Origin: an uncultured Pseudomonadota bacterium
GTDB lineage: Bacteria > Pseudomonadota > Alphaproteobacteria > RF32 > CAG-239
Assembly (NCBI GenBank): GCA_902788365.1
Contig: CADAJN010000002.1
Location: 62,001 to 126,000 of the forward strand
Direction: 5' to 3'
DNA: 64,000 nt
Under the pieces are notes generated by a model, which searched no databases, had not been told where the DNA came from, and was given only the letters and a program-made list of their open reading frames with translations. The translations under genes and the position numbers were made by a program. Below, piece after piece: positions 44,111-53,815 of the stretch (positions are counted from its first letter, which is position 1; each line of letters begins with the position of its first letter).

Positions 44111-44338
44111 TATGTTTTAATTTTAACTGCATTTTGTATAGCGCTAATTGAAAGTAAACGCAAACGGATTTTCAAGTTATTAAACAATAAAATTAACTTA
44201 AAGGTATGTATAAAAGTTGTTCTTTATGGCTATCTTCATTTTGAAAATAAAATTGCTATATGTTAAATAATTTTCAATCAATTTTCTTTAAGCTTAATCT
44301 TAAGTTTTAGTGAAGCATATCTTTATGGGAGACAAATT
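44111..44338. other. Divergent promoter region between tolC and glgP
   Basis: About 230 AT-rich bases between divergent genes. Several A/T hexamers could act as promoters, but no -35/-10 pair stands out and no operator-like palindrome was found. Confidence 0.3.
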
Positions 44339-46816
44339 GTGAAAAATAATCAAAAAAAGCTGACGGAAATGGACGCGGCACGCCTTAAATTATCGATTGA
44401 ACACCATATTAAATATTTTATAGGTAAACGCACATGCGAAATTACCAAAGAAGAGGCCTTTACGGTAATTGCTTTGGCTGTGCGCGAATTTGCCATGGAT
44501 AAAATGTATGAAACCATGGCGCGCTATAACAAAGTTGGGACCAAACGTGTTTATTATTTATCTATTGAATATTTAATCGGTCGTTCGCTTGAGAACAATT
44601 TGTATAACTTAGGACTTTATGAGATTTTGAAAGATATCAAAATTGACGGGTGGCCGGATATTTCCTTGCAGGATGTTTTTGATGCCGAATATGATCCGGC
44701 ACTCGGCAACGGCGGCTTGGGGCGTTTGGCAGCTGATTATTTGGATTCAATGGCGGCAATGGGTATACCGGGGTTTGGTTACGGTATTAACTATCAATTC
44801 GGATTGTTTAAGCAAAAATTTGAAAACGGTTATCAGGTGGAGCAGGCCGACAGTTGGTTGCAAGAGATGTCTCCTTGGCAATTTGCGCGCTATGACCGCA
44901 CCGTCACCATTCCGATTGGCGGTCATGTGGAAATGTATCATAAGCCGGACGGCAAGGTGGGTTATACATGGGTTGATACACAGCGCTTATATGGCGTGCC
45001 GTATGATTTTCCGATTGTCGGTTATAATGGCAAATCGGTCAATTATCTGCGTTTGTTTTCAGCCAAAACCGATGAAGAATTGGATATCAATATTTTTAAC
45101 AGCGGTGGCTATATGGAAGCAGTGCGCGATAAAATTCGCACCGAAACCATTTCCAAAGTTTTGTATCCGTCCGACAACATCGTTTCTGGTAAACAATTGC
45201 GGTTAATTCAGCAATATTTCTTTGTTTCTTGTGCCATTCAGGATATTATTCGTCGCTTTTTGGAAAAGAATAATGACTTTATCAAACTACCGGACGAAGT
45301 TTGCATTCAGCTTAATGACACGCATCCGGCGTTGGCTATTGTTGAAATGATGCGGTTGCTTTTAGATGTTTATGGTCAGGAATGGGACGATTCGTGGAAC
45401 ATTGTAACCAAAATTTTTGCCTATACCAACCATACATTGTTGCCGGAAGCGCTTGAAAAGTGGGACAGCAGCATTATCGGCAAGATTTTACCGCGCCATT
45501 TGCAGATTATTTATGAAATTAACCGCCGTTTTATGGAGTTTGCCCGCAGTCGTTTTGGCGATGATGCTTATAAATTGGGACGCGTTTCCATTGTTGACGG
45601 AGAGGGCGATAACCAAGTGATTCGTATGGCAAATTTATCTATTGTCGGTTCGTTTTCAGTTAACGGTGTGGCCAAATTGCACTCTGAGCTGGTTAAACAT
45701 TCATTGGTGCCTGAGTTCTTTGAGCTGTGGCCGGAAAAGTTTACCAATGTGACAAACGGTATTACGCCGCGGCGTTGGCTGGTGCATGCCAATCACGAAT
45801 TGGCCGACTTTTTGGCTCAGAAAATCGGCACGGATTGGATTACCGATTTGGATAAATTGCATGAATTGGAAAAATATGCCGATGATAATGATTTTATTCA
45901 GGAATTTCGTCGCATTAAACGCGACAATAAAAAACGTTTGGTGCAACATGTGTATAAAACGACGCGTGTAATGATAAATAAAGACAGTATGTATATTGTT
46001 CACGCCAAGCGCATTCATGAATATAAGCGCCAGTTGATGACTATTTTGCAAGTTATCGGTGAATATTTATCAATTGTGCGTGATAATAAACATCCGATTA
46101 CACCGAAAACTTATATTTTTGCCGGTAAAGCCGCACCGTCTTACACTTTTGCAAAATTAGTGATTAAACTGATTAACAATGTGGCAAATGTGGTTAACAA
46201 TGATGAAAAAGCCAACGAATTTTTGAAGGTGGTGTTCATTCCGGACTATAAGGTTTCGGTGGCCGAATATCTGATTCCGGCGGCTGATTTAAGTTGTCAG
46301 GTTTCTACAGCCGGTTTTGAAGCATCGGGTACCAGCAACATGAAATTTGCCCTCAATGCGTCGGTTACGGTTGGCACATATGACGGAGCCAATATTGAGA
46401 TTTATGATGCGGTCGGTGCCGATAATTTCTATTTGTTCGGCCTAACCGAAGAGCAAATTCGCAGTCGCCGGATGACCTATAATCCGCGTGAAATTTATGA
46501 AAATTCGGAATATGTGAAGCGCATTTTGAATGCACTGAATTCCAATATGTTTGCCGATGAAAACTATCCGCAGTTGTTCCGCCCGATTTTTGATTCGCTC
46601 TTAAATAACGATTATTACTTTATTTTGGCGGATTTAGAGTCCTTTAACAATGCTATTCAAAAAGCAGCCAAAGATTTTGCCGATAAAGACAAATGGGCTA
46701 AGAAAGCATTGATGAATATGGCGCGCATCGGCTACTTTTCAAGCGACCGTTCGGTGATGGAATATGCCCGCAATATTTGGCATGTGGAGCCGGTGGAAGA
46801 TAAGCCTGAAAAGTAA
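44339..46816 (+). CDS. glgP: Glycogen/maltodextrin phosphorylase
   Basis: 825 residues with a GTG start after GGGAGA. Releases glucose 1-phosphate from alpha-glucans; the pgm product at 30310-28691 would convert it. GT35 hallmarks: YLSIEYLIGRSL, EYDPALGNGGLGRLAADYLDS, NDTHPALAIVEMMR, TNVTNGITPRRWL, and the PLP-site segment EASGTSNMKFALNASVTVGT, whose Lys binds the cofactor. Full length for the family (about 800-840). Confidence 0.96.
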   Translation: MKNNQKKLTEMDAARLKLSIEHHIKYFIGKRTCEITKEEAFTVIALAVREFAMDKMYETMARYNKVGTKRVYYLSIEYLIGRSLENNLYNLGLYEILKDIKIDGWPDISLQDVFDAEYDPALGNGGLGRLAADYLDSMAAMGIPGFGYGINYQFGLFKQKFENGYQVEQADSWLQEMSPWQFARYDRTVTIPIGGHVEMYHKPDGKVGYTWVDTQRLYGVPYDFPIVGYNGKSVNYLRLFSAKTDEELDINIFNSGGYMEAVRDKIRTETISKVLYPSDNIVSGKQLRLIQQYFFVSCAIQDIIRRFLEKNNDFIKLPDEVCIQLNDTHPALAIVEMMRLLLDVYGQEWDDSWNIVTKIFAYTNHTLLPEALEKWDSSIIGKILPRHLQIIYEINRRFMEFARSRFGDDAYKLGRVSIVDGEGDNQVIRMANLSIVGSFSVNGVAKLHSELVKHSLVPEFFELWPEKFTNVTNGITPRRWLVHANHELADFLAQKIGTDWITDLDKLHELEKYADDNDFIQEFRRIKRDNKKRLVQHVYKTTRVMINKDSMYIVHAKRIHEYKRQLMTILQVIGEYLSIVRDNKHPITPKTYIFAGKAAPSYTFAKLVIKLINNVANVVNNDEKANEFLKVVFIPDYKVSVAEYLIPAADLSCQVSTAGFEASGTSNMKFALNASVTVGTYDGANIEIYDAVGADNFYLFGLTEEQIRSRRMTYNPREIYENSEYVKRILNALNSNMFADENYPQLFRPIFDSLLNNDYYFILADLESFNNAIQKAAKDFADKDKWAKKALMNMARIGYFSSDRSVMEYARNIWHVEPVEDKPEK

Positions 46817-46838
46817 AAAATATCACATATAAAAACGT

Positions 46839-46872
46839 AACCGCCTGAGTATGAAACTGCAGGCGGTTTTTT
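46839..46872 (+). terminator. Terminator of glgP
   Basis: AACCGCCTG (46839-46847) and CAGGCGGTT (46860-46868) form a nine-pair stem followed by T-run. The - strand side is poorer in T. Confidence 0.85.
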
Positions 46873-46878
46873 GCTTCA

Positions 46879-47292
46879 TCAACCTTTAATAAAGTTGATA
46901 ATCGCTTTAATCAGAGACAAGGCCAATTTGATGACCATGGTCACTACATACGTTGCCTTTGTAACCGTCATAGCGGAAACAGCATACGCTTGCCATGGAA
47001 TTGCTTCTTCGGCGCCATACCAACTTTGAGCGAGCATATAAGCCGATAAAAGCATACAACCGACGGCGAGCACTGCAGTAAACCGGCTGAAGGCCTGCAT
47101 GTCTTTGCGGTCTTCAAAACACAGAAGTGACGGCACAAACCAACGCAAAATTCGCAAGAAACGATTTTGTGGCACAAGGCGACGCTTATCGGCATCAAAT
47201 ATTTCAAATCCGACACCATAAAGCAATAACACGACTGCACCGACCATAAAAAGGTAGCTGAAAAGCTCTGGAAAGGAAACTGATACCTGCAT
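46879..47292 (-). CDS. Small integral membrane protein, unknown
   Basis: 137 residues with three probable membrane segments (about 10-28, 68-88, 105-135). No family recognised. No clear ribosome site precedes ATG 47292, so the start is tentative. It lies 28 bases downstream of the unknown soluble protein gene and may be co-expressed with it. Confidence 0.5.
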   Translation of the reverse strand: MQVSVSFPELFSYLFMVGAVVLLLYGVGFEIFDADKRRLVPQNRFLRILRWFVPSLLCFEDRKDMQAFSRFTAVLAVGCMLLSAYMLAQSWYGAEEAIPWQAYAVSAMTVTKATYVVTMVIKLALSLIKAIINFIKG

Positions 47293-47320
47293 AAAAATTC
47301 AGTTTAAGTTTTCATTTTTG

Positions 47321-47677
47321 CTAGGAATGCATGCCTTTCATCAGTCCGCTGACCGACCGCAAAAAGTCAAGCAACGGCGTGCTTTTTTGCACCTTAACAG
47401 AGAGCACTTGCACATCATATTCGCTATCCGAAGCGCGTATGCGCAGTTCAACCTCGGCCCCCGGAGTGAGCAAATCAAGTCTGGTCTGCTGCGGCAGGTC
47501 TTTAATGTTTTTAATAAACACTGTCACCAACTTTGGCCGCGGAAAATTCCAGCGAGCATTTCTTTCGTGGTGAAGAAGACAAGTGCGCACAGCCATTTCA
47601 ATTTGGGCTCCGGTTTCGCAACTCCCGTCCCATTTGGTGGTCATACCAATCAGGGTTTCATCATAAACAATGTCCAT
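47321..47677 (-). CDS. Small conserved-looking protein, unknown
   Basis: 118 residues, no signal peptide or membrane segment. Mixed alpha/beta composition with a beta-rich centre (KLVTVFIKNI, EVELRIRAS). Two cysteines. I do not recognise the family. No ribosome site is evident before ATG 47677. A clean terminator for the prfA operon lies just upstream of it, so it must have its own promoter. Confidence 0.5.
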   Translation of the reverse strand: MDIVYDETLIGMTTKWDGSCETGAQIEMAVRTCLLHHERNARWNFPRPKLVTVFIKNIKDLPQQTRLDLLTPGAEVELRIRASDSEYDVQVLSVKVQKSTPLLDFLRSVSGLMKGMHS

Positions 47678-47713
47678 AAGCGGTAAAATTTTAGAAAAAT
47701 ATATAAATACTTG

Positions 47714-47740
47714 AAAATCGGCTCTATAATAGCCGATTTT
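47714..47740 (-). terminator. Terminator of the ptsP-rodZ-hisS-prfA operon
   Basis: AAAATCGGCT and AGCCGATTTT form a perfect ten-pair stem with a seven-base loop. It lies 43 bases beyond the prfA stop. Confidence 0.8.
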
Positions 47741-47782
47741 TCAATAAAACGCAAGAGAAAATTAAATATTTTACGGCAAAGC

Positions 47783-48853
47783 CTAATCCATTTCCGCCAA
47801 TCGCTCGGCCTGATCTTCCATAATCAAAGCGCTGATAATCTCGTCTAAAGCCTCGCCGGAAACCACTTCGTCCAATTTATATAAAGTCAGGTTAATGCGG
47901 TGGTCGGTTACGCGGCCTTGCGGATAATTATAGGTGCGGATTCGCTCACTGCGATCACCGCTGCCGACTTGCAGTTTGCGTTTTTCCGAATAGCTGGCGT
48001 CAATTTTGGCTTTTTGTTCGTCATAAAGCTTAGCACGCAAGTGGTTCATTGCCTTTTCTTTGTTTTTAAACTGTGAACGGTCGTCTTGGCATTGCACGAC
48101 AATGCCGGTTGGAATATGGGTAATGCGCACGGCCGATTCGGTGCGGTTAACGTGTTGGCCGCCGGCACCGGAAGCACGATAAACATCTATCTTCAAGTCA
48201 GCCGGATTGATATACATATCCACTTCTTCTATTTCCGGCAAAACCGCAACGGTGGCAGCCGAGGTGTGCACACGACCTTGCGATTCGGTTACCGGAACGC
48301 GTTGCACGCGGTGGGCGCCGGATTCAAATTTGAGCTTGGCAAACACATTGTTGCCGGTAATTTTGGCGCTGGCTTCTTTATAACCGCCGATACCATTTTC
48401 GTTGGCGTCTAACATTTCAAAACGCCAACCTTGCTTTTGTGCATAACGTTGATACATTTCAAACAACACCGCCGCAAAAAGTGCCGCCTCATCACCGCCT
48501 GTGCCGGCACGCACTTCTAAAATAGCGTTTTTCTCATCATCGGCATCTTTCGGCAACAATAAAACGCGGATTTCTTTTTCCAGTTCCGGCAATTTTTCTT
48601 TGGTTTCATAGTATTCGGCTTCAGCCATATCACGCATTTCTTTATCCAAGTCGGCGTCGTTCATCATAGCTTCGTCGTCGCGCATGGTTTGCAGAGTGTG
48701 ATTATAATTTTTAATAGCCTCAACCACCGGTTCCAAAACCGCCAATTCTTTATTGAGCTTAACCAATTCATCGGAAGCGGTTGTTGATGTTAAAAGCGCT
48801 TGCACTTCCTCAAAGCGATTAACCACGTTGGCCAGTTTTTCTTCAAAATTCAT
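47783..48853 (-). CDS. prfA: Peptide chain release factor 1
   Basis: 356 residues. Recognises UAA and UAG and triggers peptide release. Motifs [18 protein letters not shown] (catalytic GGQ) and [14 protein letters not shown] are standard; the codon-recognition loop PVT falls in [11 protein letters not shown], the RF1 type, not the RF2 type. Its ATG overlaps the hisS stop by one base (TGATG), indicating coupled translation. PrmC is not present next to it. Confidence 0.97.
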   Translation of the reverse strand: MNFEEKLANVVNRFEEVQALLTSTTASDELVKLNKELAVLEPVVEAIKNYNHTLQTMRDDEAMMNDADLDKEMRDMAEAEYYETKEKLPELEKEIRVLLLPKDADDEKNAILEVRAGTGGDEAALFAAVLFEMYQRYAQKQGWRFEMLDANENGIGGYKEASAKITGNNVFAKLKFESGAHRVQRVPVTESQGRVHTSAATVAVLPEIEEVDMYINPADLKIDVYRASGAGGQHVNRTESAVRITHIPTGIVVQCQDDRSQFKNKEKAMNHLRAKLYDEQKAKIDASYSEKRKLQVGSGDRSERIRTYNYPQGRVTDHRINLTLYKLDEVVSGEALDEIISALIMEDQAERLAEMD

Positions 48854-50088
48854 CAGTTTAATTCCTTAATTAAATCGGTTTGCGCTACAATTTTTTGCTC
48901 GCCGCTGTCCAAATCTTTAAGCATAACGGTGTTATTTGCCGCTTCGTCCGAGCCGATAATGATTGCTTTACAGGCGTTGACTTTGTTGGCTTTTGCCATG
49001 CGTTTTTTCATGTTGCCGCTATAGCTTTGTTCCACACTGAAACCGGCCAAACGTAATTGATAGGCAACTTCCAGAGCTTTGTCATTGGTATCTTCGCCCA
49101 CCGGAATAACGGCAATCGGACGTGGTAAAGCTACGTCTTCATCTAAAAGCATGGAAAGGCGTTCTACGCCACAAGCCCAACCGATACCGGCAACATCACC
49201 GCCGCCCATTTGTGCTACCAAACCGTTATAGCGACCGCCGGCCAAAACCGTGCCCTGCGCGCCGAGTTTGTCGGTGGTCAGCTCAAATACCGTGTGCGAA
49301 TAATAATCAAGGCCGCGCACCAAACGATCATTGACACGATATTTGATATTAAGCAAATCAAGTCCATGCAATACATCGGCAAAAAATTGGCGCGAGGCTT
49401 CATTTAAGCTGTCGGCATAGCGCGGGGCATTTTCAATTACCGCTTTATCACATTCTTCTTTAGAATCCAATATTCTCAGCGGATTGCGTTCCAAGCGATT
49501 TTTACTGTCTTCGGAAAGCTCATCAAAATGCTGTTTTAAATAGGCTACCAATTTTTGCCGATAAGCATCGCGGCTTTCCGCATCGCCCAAAGAGTTGATT
49601 TCTACGGTAACTTGATTGCCTAAACCGAGTTTTTGCAAAAACTCATAAGCCATAGCAATAACTTCAATATCGGCCTGCGGTGTTTCAACACCCAAAAGCT
49701 CTACGCCAAATTGTGTAAACTGACGCTGACGTCCTTTTTGCGGCCGCTCATAGCGAAACATCGGACCATGATAATAAAACTTAACCGGTAAATTTTGTTG
49801 CATACCTTCAGATACAAACGCGCGCACAACACCGGCAGTGCCTTCCGGGCGCAAGGTCAGGCTTTCACCACCCTTATCTTCAAAGCAATACATTTCTTTA
49901 GTGACAATATCGGACGTGTCACCTAAATTGCGCGCAAAAACTTCCGTAAATTCAAAAATAGGAGTTTCAATTTCTTCAAAGCCGTATTTTTCAACCACAG
50001 AGGCGCCTGTCGCCGTTACTTTTTTCATTTTTCTTTTAGCGTCACCATATAAGTCATAGGTGCCGCGCACACTTTGTATTTTTGCCAT
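48853..50088 (-). CDS. hisS: Histidyl-tRNA synthetase
   Basis: 411 residues, AAGGTAATAAA before ATG. Charges tRNA-His. Class II motifs: the motif-2 loop [21 protein letters not shown], the HisA/HisB boxes around [12 protein letters not shown] and AGGRYNGLV, and motif 3 [13 protein letters not shown]. The motif-2 loop is the canonical bacterial form, which fits the canonical G(-1):C73 tRNA-His encoded at 62301-62378. In the clade of alphaproteobacteria that lost G(-1), HisRS has changed in this loop. Nine bases after the rodZ-like gene. Confidence 0.97.
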   Translation of the reverse strand: MAKIQSVRGTYDLYGDAKRKMKKVTATGASVVEKYGFEEIETPIFEFTEVFARNLGDTSDIVTKEMYCFEDKGGESLTLRPEGTAGVVRAFVSEGMQQNLPVKFYYHGPMFRYERPQKGRQRQFTQFGVELLGVETPQADIEVIAMAYEFLQKLGLGNQVTVEINSLGDAESRDAYRQKLVAYLKQHFDELSEDSKNRLERNPLRILDSKEECDKAVIENAPRYADSLNEASRQFFADVLHGLDLLNIKYRVNDRLVRGLDYYSHTVFELTTDKLGAQGTVLAGGRYNGLVAQMGGGDVAGIGWACGVERLSMLLDEDVALPRPIAVIPVGEDTNDKALEVAYQLRLAGFSVEQSYSGNMKKRMAKANKVNACKAIIIGSDEAANNTVMLKDLDSGEQKIVAQTDLIKELN

Positions 50089-50097
50089 TTTATTACC

Positions 50098-51024
50098 TTA
50101 ATTTTTCTTTTCTGAAGATTGCATAAACGGGTTGAGCGATACATTTTTCTTGCGCATCGCTGTCACAACCTTAATTTTTTGTCCGTCGCGCCAAAATTCA
50201 ACATTATAATAGCGTCCGACCGAAACCGTGATATTTCCTTCACTAGGAATATCATAAGTAAAGCCTTTTTTATAGACATTACTGATAAGAATGCGACCGT
50301 CTTGACGCAATTCCACCCACGTTGGACCAACCAATTTCATTTGCATTTTGCTGGCCGTTGCGGCAGGTTCCGGTGTTGTTTCCTGCGGCTTTTGGGTTTG
50401 AGGCTCGGCCTTTGCCGAAGATTCAGCTTGCGATAAAACAGCTGTTTCTGTCACTTCTTTTTGTGGCGCTTCGTTTTCCTTTTGTGAATTTTCCGATTCC
50501 GGTTTTTGGGTGTGCTCTTCTTCTTTTGACGCGGTAGCAGTCACGCTTTGTTGTTCCGGTGTATCAATAATTTCCGGTTCCGGCACTAAAACTTCACTCT
50601 CAAAATTTTCCGGCTCAAGCACCGGTTCGTTGGTTTGGGCGGCTTGCCACGCCCACACCGCGCCGATTGCGGCCAAGCCTAAAACACCAATCACAATATG
50701 ATGTATTTTCGGTGCGGCCGGCGGTTCATTATTTGAAAAGGGTTCATCATTTTCAACGGCGCCGATGGATTTGCGATATGAAAGCAGAATACGCTCGCTG
50801 TTTAAGCCCAAATATTGGGCATAACTGCGGATAAAACCGGTGCCGTAAGGGGCAGGCGGGATGTTTTCAAAATCCATGTTTTCAATTGCTTCCAGATAAG
50901 AACGACGGATGCAGAGTTCATCGGCAACATGACGCAGCGTTTTCTTTTGTTTTTCGCGCGCCTGACGCAAAATTTCGCCCATGGTGGCGTTTTCATATTC
51001 TTCGTTTTGATTTTCTTCTTGCAC
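50098..51024 (-). CDS. rodZ: RodZ-like cytoskeletal HTH protein
   Basis: 308 residues from a GTG at 51024 with GGGAG eight bases upstream; a TTG at 51057 is less likely. RodZ links MreB to the wall synthesis machine. An N-terminal Xre-type helix-turn-helix (about 15-80, MGEILRQAREKQKKTLRHVADELCIR) is followed by one membrane segment (about 115-135), a Glu/Pro/Gln/Thr-rich linker (about 140-220) and a C-terminal DUF4115-like beta domain (about 225-300, MQMKLVGPTWVELRQDG). MreB is not in the window. Confidence 0.88.
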   Translation of the reverse strand: MQEENQNEEYENATMGEILRQAREKQKKTLRHVADELCIRRSYLEAIENMDFENIPPAPYGTGFIRSYAQYLGLNSERILLSYRKSIGAVENDEPFSNNEPPAAPKIHHIVIGVLGLAAIGAVWAWQAAQTNEPVLEPENFESEVLVPEPEIIDTPEQQSVTATASKEEEHTQKPESENSQKENEAPQKEVTETAVLSQAESSAKAEPQTQKPQETTPEPAATASKMQMKLVGPTWVELRQDGRILISNVYKKGFTYDIPSEGNITVSVGRYYNVEFWRDGQKIKVVTAMRKKNVSLNPFMQSSEKKN

Positions 51025-51060
51025 TTTTTTTTCTCCCAAATGGTGCTTATAACACAATTT

Positions 51061-53277
51061 TTAATCAATTGCAATAGTGTGATCATAGGCATAAGCCGTC
51101 AGCTGCGGACGCAGGCTGGTTTTGTTTGATTTCAACAGACTTTTGACATAATCGGATACATCTTCATAGCGCATGCTCATAATCATTTTTTTTACCTGCG
51201 CATAAGAAGCGCCTGATACCGATAAATTTTGATAGCCTAAACCGATAAGGCACATGGCCTCTAGTGGGTTGCCGGCCATTTCGCCGCAAACCGAGCAATA
51301 AACCTTATATTGATTGGCCTTATCAATAATTTTTTTCATCAATTTCAAAAACGGTGCCGATAATACGTCATAACGTTCTGATAAACGCGGATTGCCGCGG
51401 TCACAGGCATACACAAACTGATAAAGGTCATTGGTGCCGACCGAAACAAAATCTACCTCTTGAAACATTTCATCAAGTTGAAACAGAATTGACGGCACTT
51501 CTATCATAATACCGACTTTAACATCTCTGGCCACATCTTTTCCGCGTTGCTTTTCGTGTTCATATTCAATCAGCAAAGTTTCCTTTGCATCTAAAAATTC
51601 TTGCACCGTTGAAATCATCGGAAACATAACATACAAATCTTTGCCGGCGCTGGCTCGTAACATAGCACGCAATTGCTGACGCAGAATGGCGCGTCTGTCT
51701 AAGGTAATGCGAATGGCACGCCATCCGATGGCTGGATTGTCTTCTTTAACTTCGCCCCAATACGGCAAGAATTTATCTGAGCCGACATCTAAACTGCGGA
51801 AAATAATTTTTTTGTTGCCGAGCGCATCAAACAGGCGTTTGTATTGGCGTTCCTGGGTTTCCACATCAGGCATTTTATCGGCCGTCATAAAAGTAATTTC
51901 CGTGCGATACAGACCGATACCGTCGCAATTTGTCGGTTTGATATATTCATAATCTATGTCTAAACCGTAATTCATGGCCAGATTGATTTTCAAATCATCA
52001 AGCGTTTTAGTCGGCTTTTTGCTTAAACTTTCCAAATCGGCAAATACCTTTTTGCGGCTGACCGATTTCTTTTTATAATCATGAATCAGCGTTTCGGACG
52101 GATGTGTATAAACTACCGCATCGTTGCCGTTAACGGCAATCAGCTCGCCGGATTTAACCTCTTTGACAATACCGTGAATTTTAGCAACCACCGGAATATT
52201 TAAGGCTTTGGCAACAATAACAACGTGCATTGTCGGGGTGCAATCCTCAATAATCAGACCGCGAATATGATCGTAATCATAGTCCATTAAATCGGCCGGT
52301 CCCATGGTTTGGGCAATGATGATAATATCTTCATCAGGCGCTACCGGATTAAGTTCTTCGCCGCCGGCAATAAAATTGCGCAAGCGATCGGAAACGTCGC
52401 GCAAATCATACAGACGCTCTTTTAAGTATGCATCATTGGTGGCCGACAGCTTATTCCACATATCTTCGTAAACATGTTCAACCGCCGCTTCAGCCGTATA
52501 ACCCTTTTCAATATCGGCAATAATTTTTTTATACCATCCTTTGTCTTGCGCAAAAAGCTTATAGGCTTCCATGATATCGGTGGTATTACCCAAATAATTA
52601 CCGGCTTGTTGCAATTTGGTGTCAATATATTCCACCATGCGGCGGCGTCCTTCGGTTAATTTTGATTTTTCCAATTCAATGTTTTCGGCAAAAATATTCG
52701 TCAGTTCACGGTGACGGCGATGCAAAACGACTTTGCCGACGCCGTAACCTTTGTGCATTTTGGTGCCATGCAGAACATCACGCACCACAATACCTTTTTC
52801 GCGAATAATTTGATTGCGATGCTCGGTAAATTGTTTGTCGGCATATAAATCCGGCAACACCAAGGCCAATGTTTCAACCAGCTCGGTTTGTTCGTCCGAA
52901 TAGCCCTCGGTGCCGCCCTTAATCAGCACAATAACACCGACTGTATTATTTAAGCGCAACACCGGCACGCTTAAGACGGATATGTTGCGTACCTCATCAA
53001 TTTCACGCACGGCGCGTTTGTAAGCGGCGCTTTTGCCGATGGCATCGTCTTCAAAGCGAATGTTGGTCTTATAATTTTCAGCATGCCAACCGCCCATATA
53101 TTCCAAATAGTTATCGTTGACTGTGGCATATAAAAGTGCCTCGCGCGAGCCGGTTGAATCGGCAAAAGCGCGCGTAATGTTTTCTAATTTATCGGACATC
53201 ACATTTTGTTTTGTCAGCTCAGCCATAATTTTACGCTGAATTGCCAAAGCTTCGTTTACCACATCCAATGTTTGCAT
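51061..53277 (-). CDS. ptsP: PTS-Ntr enzyme I, PtsP
   Basis: 738 residues; ATG 53277 chosen over the one at 53286, which is one base from AAGG. Phosphorylates NPr from PEP in the regulatory nitrogen PTS. An N-terminal GAF domain (about 10-160) is the mark of PtsP. The PEP-utiliser domain carries the phosphorylated His in DCTPTMHVVIVAKALNIPVV; the catalytic barrel shows GIGLYRTEITFM, EIPSILFQLDEM, GTNDLYQFVYA and CSVCGEMAG. In the usual enzyme the segment is GG.TSHAAIVAR, so the local sequence is divergent but the His is kept. Confidence 0.93.
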   Translation of the reverse strand: MQTLDVVNEALAIQRKIMAELTKQNVMSDKLENITRAFADSTGSREALLYATVNDNYLEYMGGWHAENYKTNIRFEDDAIGKSAAYKRAVREIDEVRNISVLSVPVLRLNNTVGVIVLIKGGTEGYSDEQTELVETLALVLPDLYADKQFTEHRNQIIREKGIVVRDVLHGTKMHKGYGVGKVVLHRRHRELTNIFAENIELEKSKLTEGRRRMVEYIDTKLQQAGNYLGNTTDIMEAYKLFAQDKGWYKKIIADIEKGYTAEAAVEHVYEDMWNKLSATNDAYLKERLYDLRDVSDRLRNFIAGGEELNPVAPDEDIIIIAQTMGPADLMDYDYDHIRGLIIEDCTPTMHVVIVAKALNIPVVAKIHGIVKEVKSGELIAVNGNDAVVYTHPSETLIHDYKKKSVSRKKVFADLESLSKKPTKTLDDLKINLAMNYGLDIDYEYIKPTNCDGIGLYRTEITFMTADKMPDVETQERQYKRLFDALGNKKIIFRSLDVGSDKFLPYWGEVKEDNPAIGWRAIRITLDRRAILRQQLRAMLRASAGKDLYVMFPMISTVQEFLDAKETLLIEYEHEKQRGKDVARDVKVGIMIEVPSILFQLDEMFQEVDFVSVGTNDLYQFVYACDRGNPRLSERYDVLSAPFLKLMKKIIDKANQYKVYCSVCGEMAGNPLEAMCLIGLGYQNLSVSGASYAQVKKMIMSMRYEDVSDYVKSLLKSNKTSLRPQLTAYAYDHTIAID

Positions 53278-53369
53278 TGTGCACATACCTTAAATTATTA
53301 TTGTTGCAACATATTGTTTATGGTTTATACTAATTTTCAAAATATGTAAACATAAAAAAGGAGATTTAA

Positions 53370-53732
53370 ATGGCAAATAATTACGCGCGTGGCCAAAAAG
53401 ATACGCGGCCGTGGGGAACATGGGAAGTGGTAGATTGCGGCGAGGGGTTTTGCGTTAAGCAAATCACGGTAAATGCTGGCGGTATTTTATCGTTGCAACT
53501 GCACCATTTCAGAGCTGAACACTGGATTATTGTGCGCGGCACGGCAACCGTAACACTGGGCAATCAGGAGCTGGTTAAAAAAGCCGGCGAAAATGTGTAT
53601 ATTCCGTTGGAAACCAAACATCGCATTCAAAATAATACACAAAATCCGATGACTTTTATTGAGGTGCAGGTTGGCGAAAATTTAGATGAAAATGATATTG
53701 TGCGCTATGAGGACAAATACGGCAGGGTGTAA
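53370..53732 (+). CDS. Stand-alone cupin, phosphomannose isomerase type II domain
   Basis: 120 residues, AAGGAGATTTAA before ATG. The cupin is that of the C-terminal part of ManC/PMI type II: RPWGTWEVVDCGEGFCVKQI, then LQLHHFRAEHWIIVRGTATV. It would interconvert fructose 6-phosphate and mannose 6-phosphate, or bind a related sugar phosphate. The guanylyltransferase half of the usual fusion is missing and no ManC is nearby. Confidence 0.85.
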   Translation: MANNYARGQKDTRPWGTWEVVDCGEGFCVKQITVNAGGILSLQLHHFRAEHWIIVRGTATVTLGNQELVKKAGENVYIPLETKHRIQNNTQNPMTFIEVQVGENLDENDIVRYEDKYGRV

Positions 53733-53815
53733 AAGTTAGGTTTTTCCTGTGTATAAGTAATAGTATTAAAAATATTATTCAAAAAAAAGAATATTATCAA
53801 AATTAGAGGTTAATA

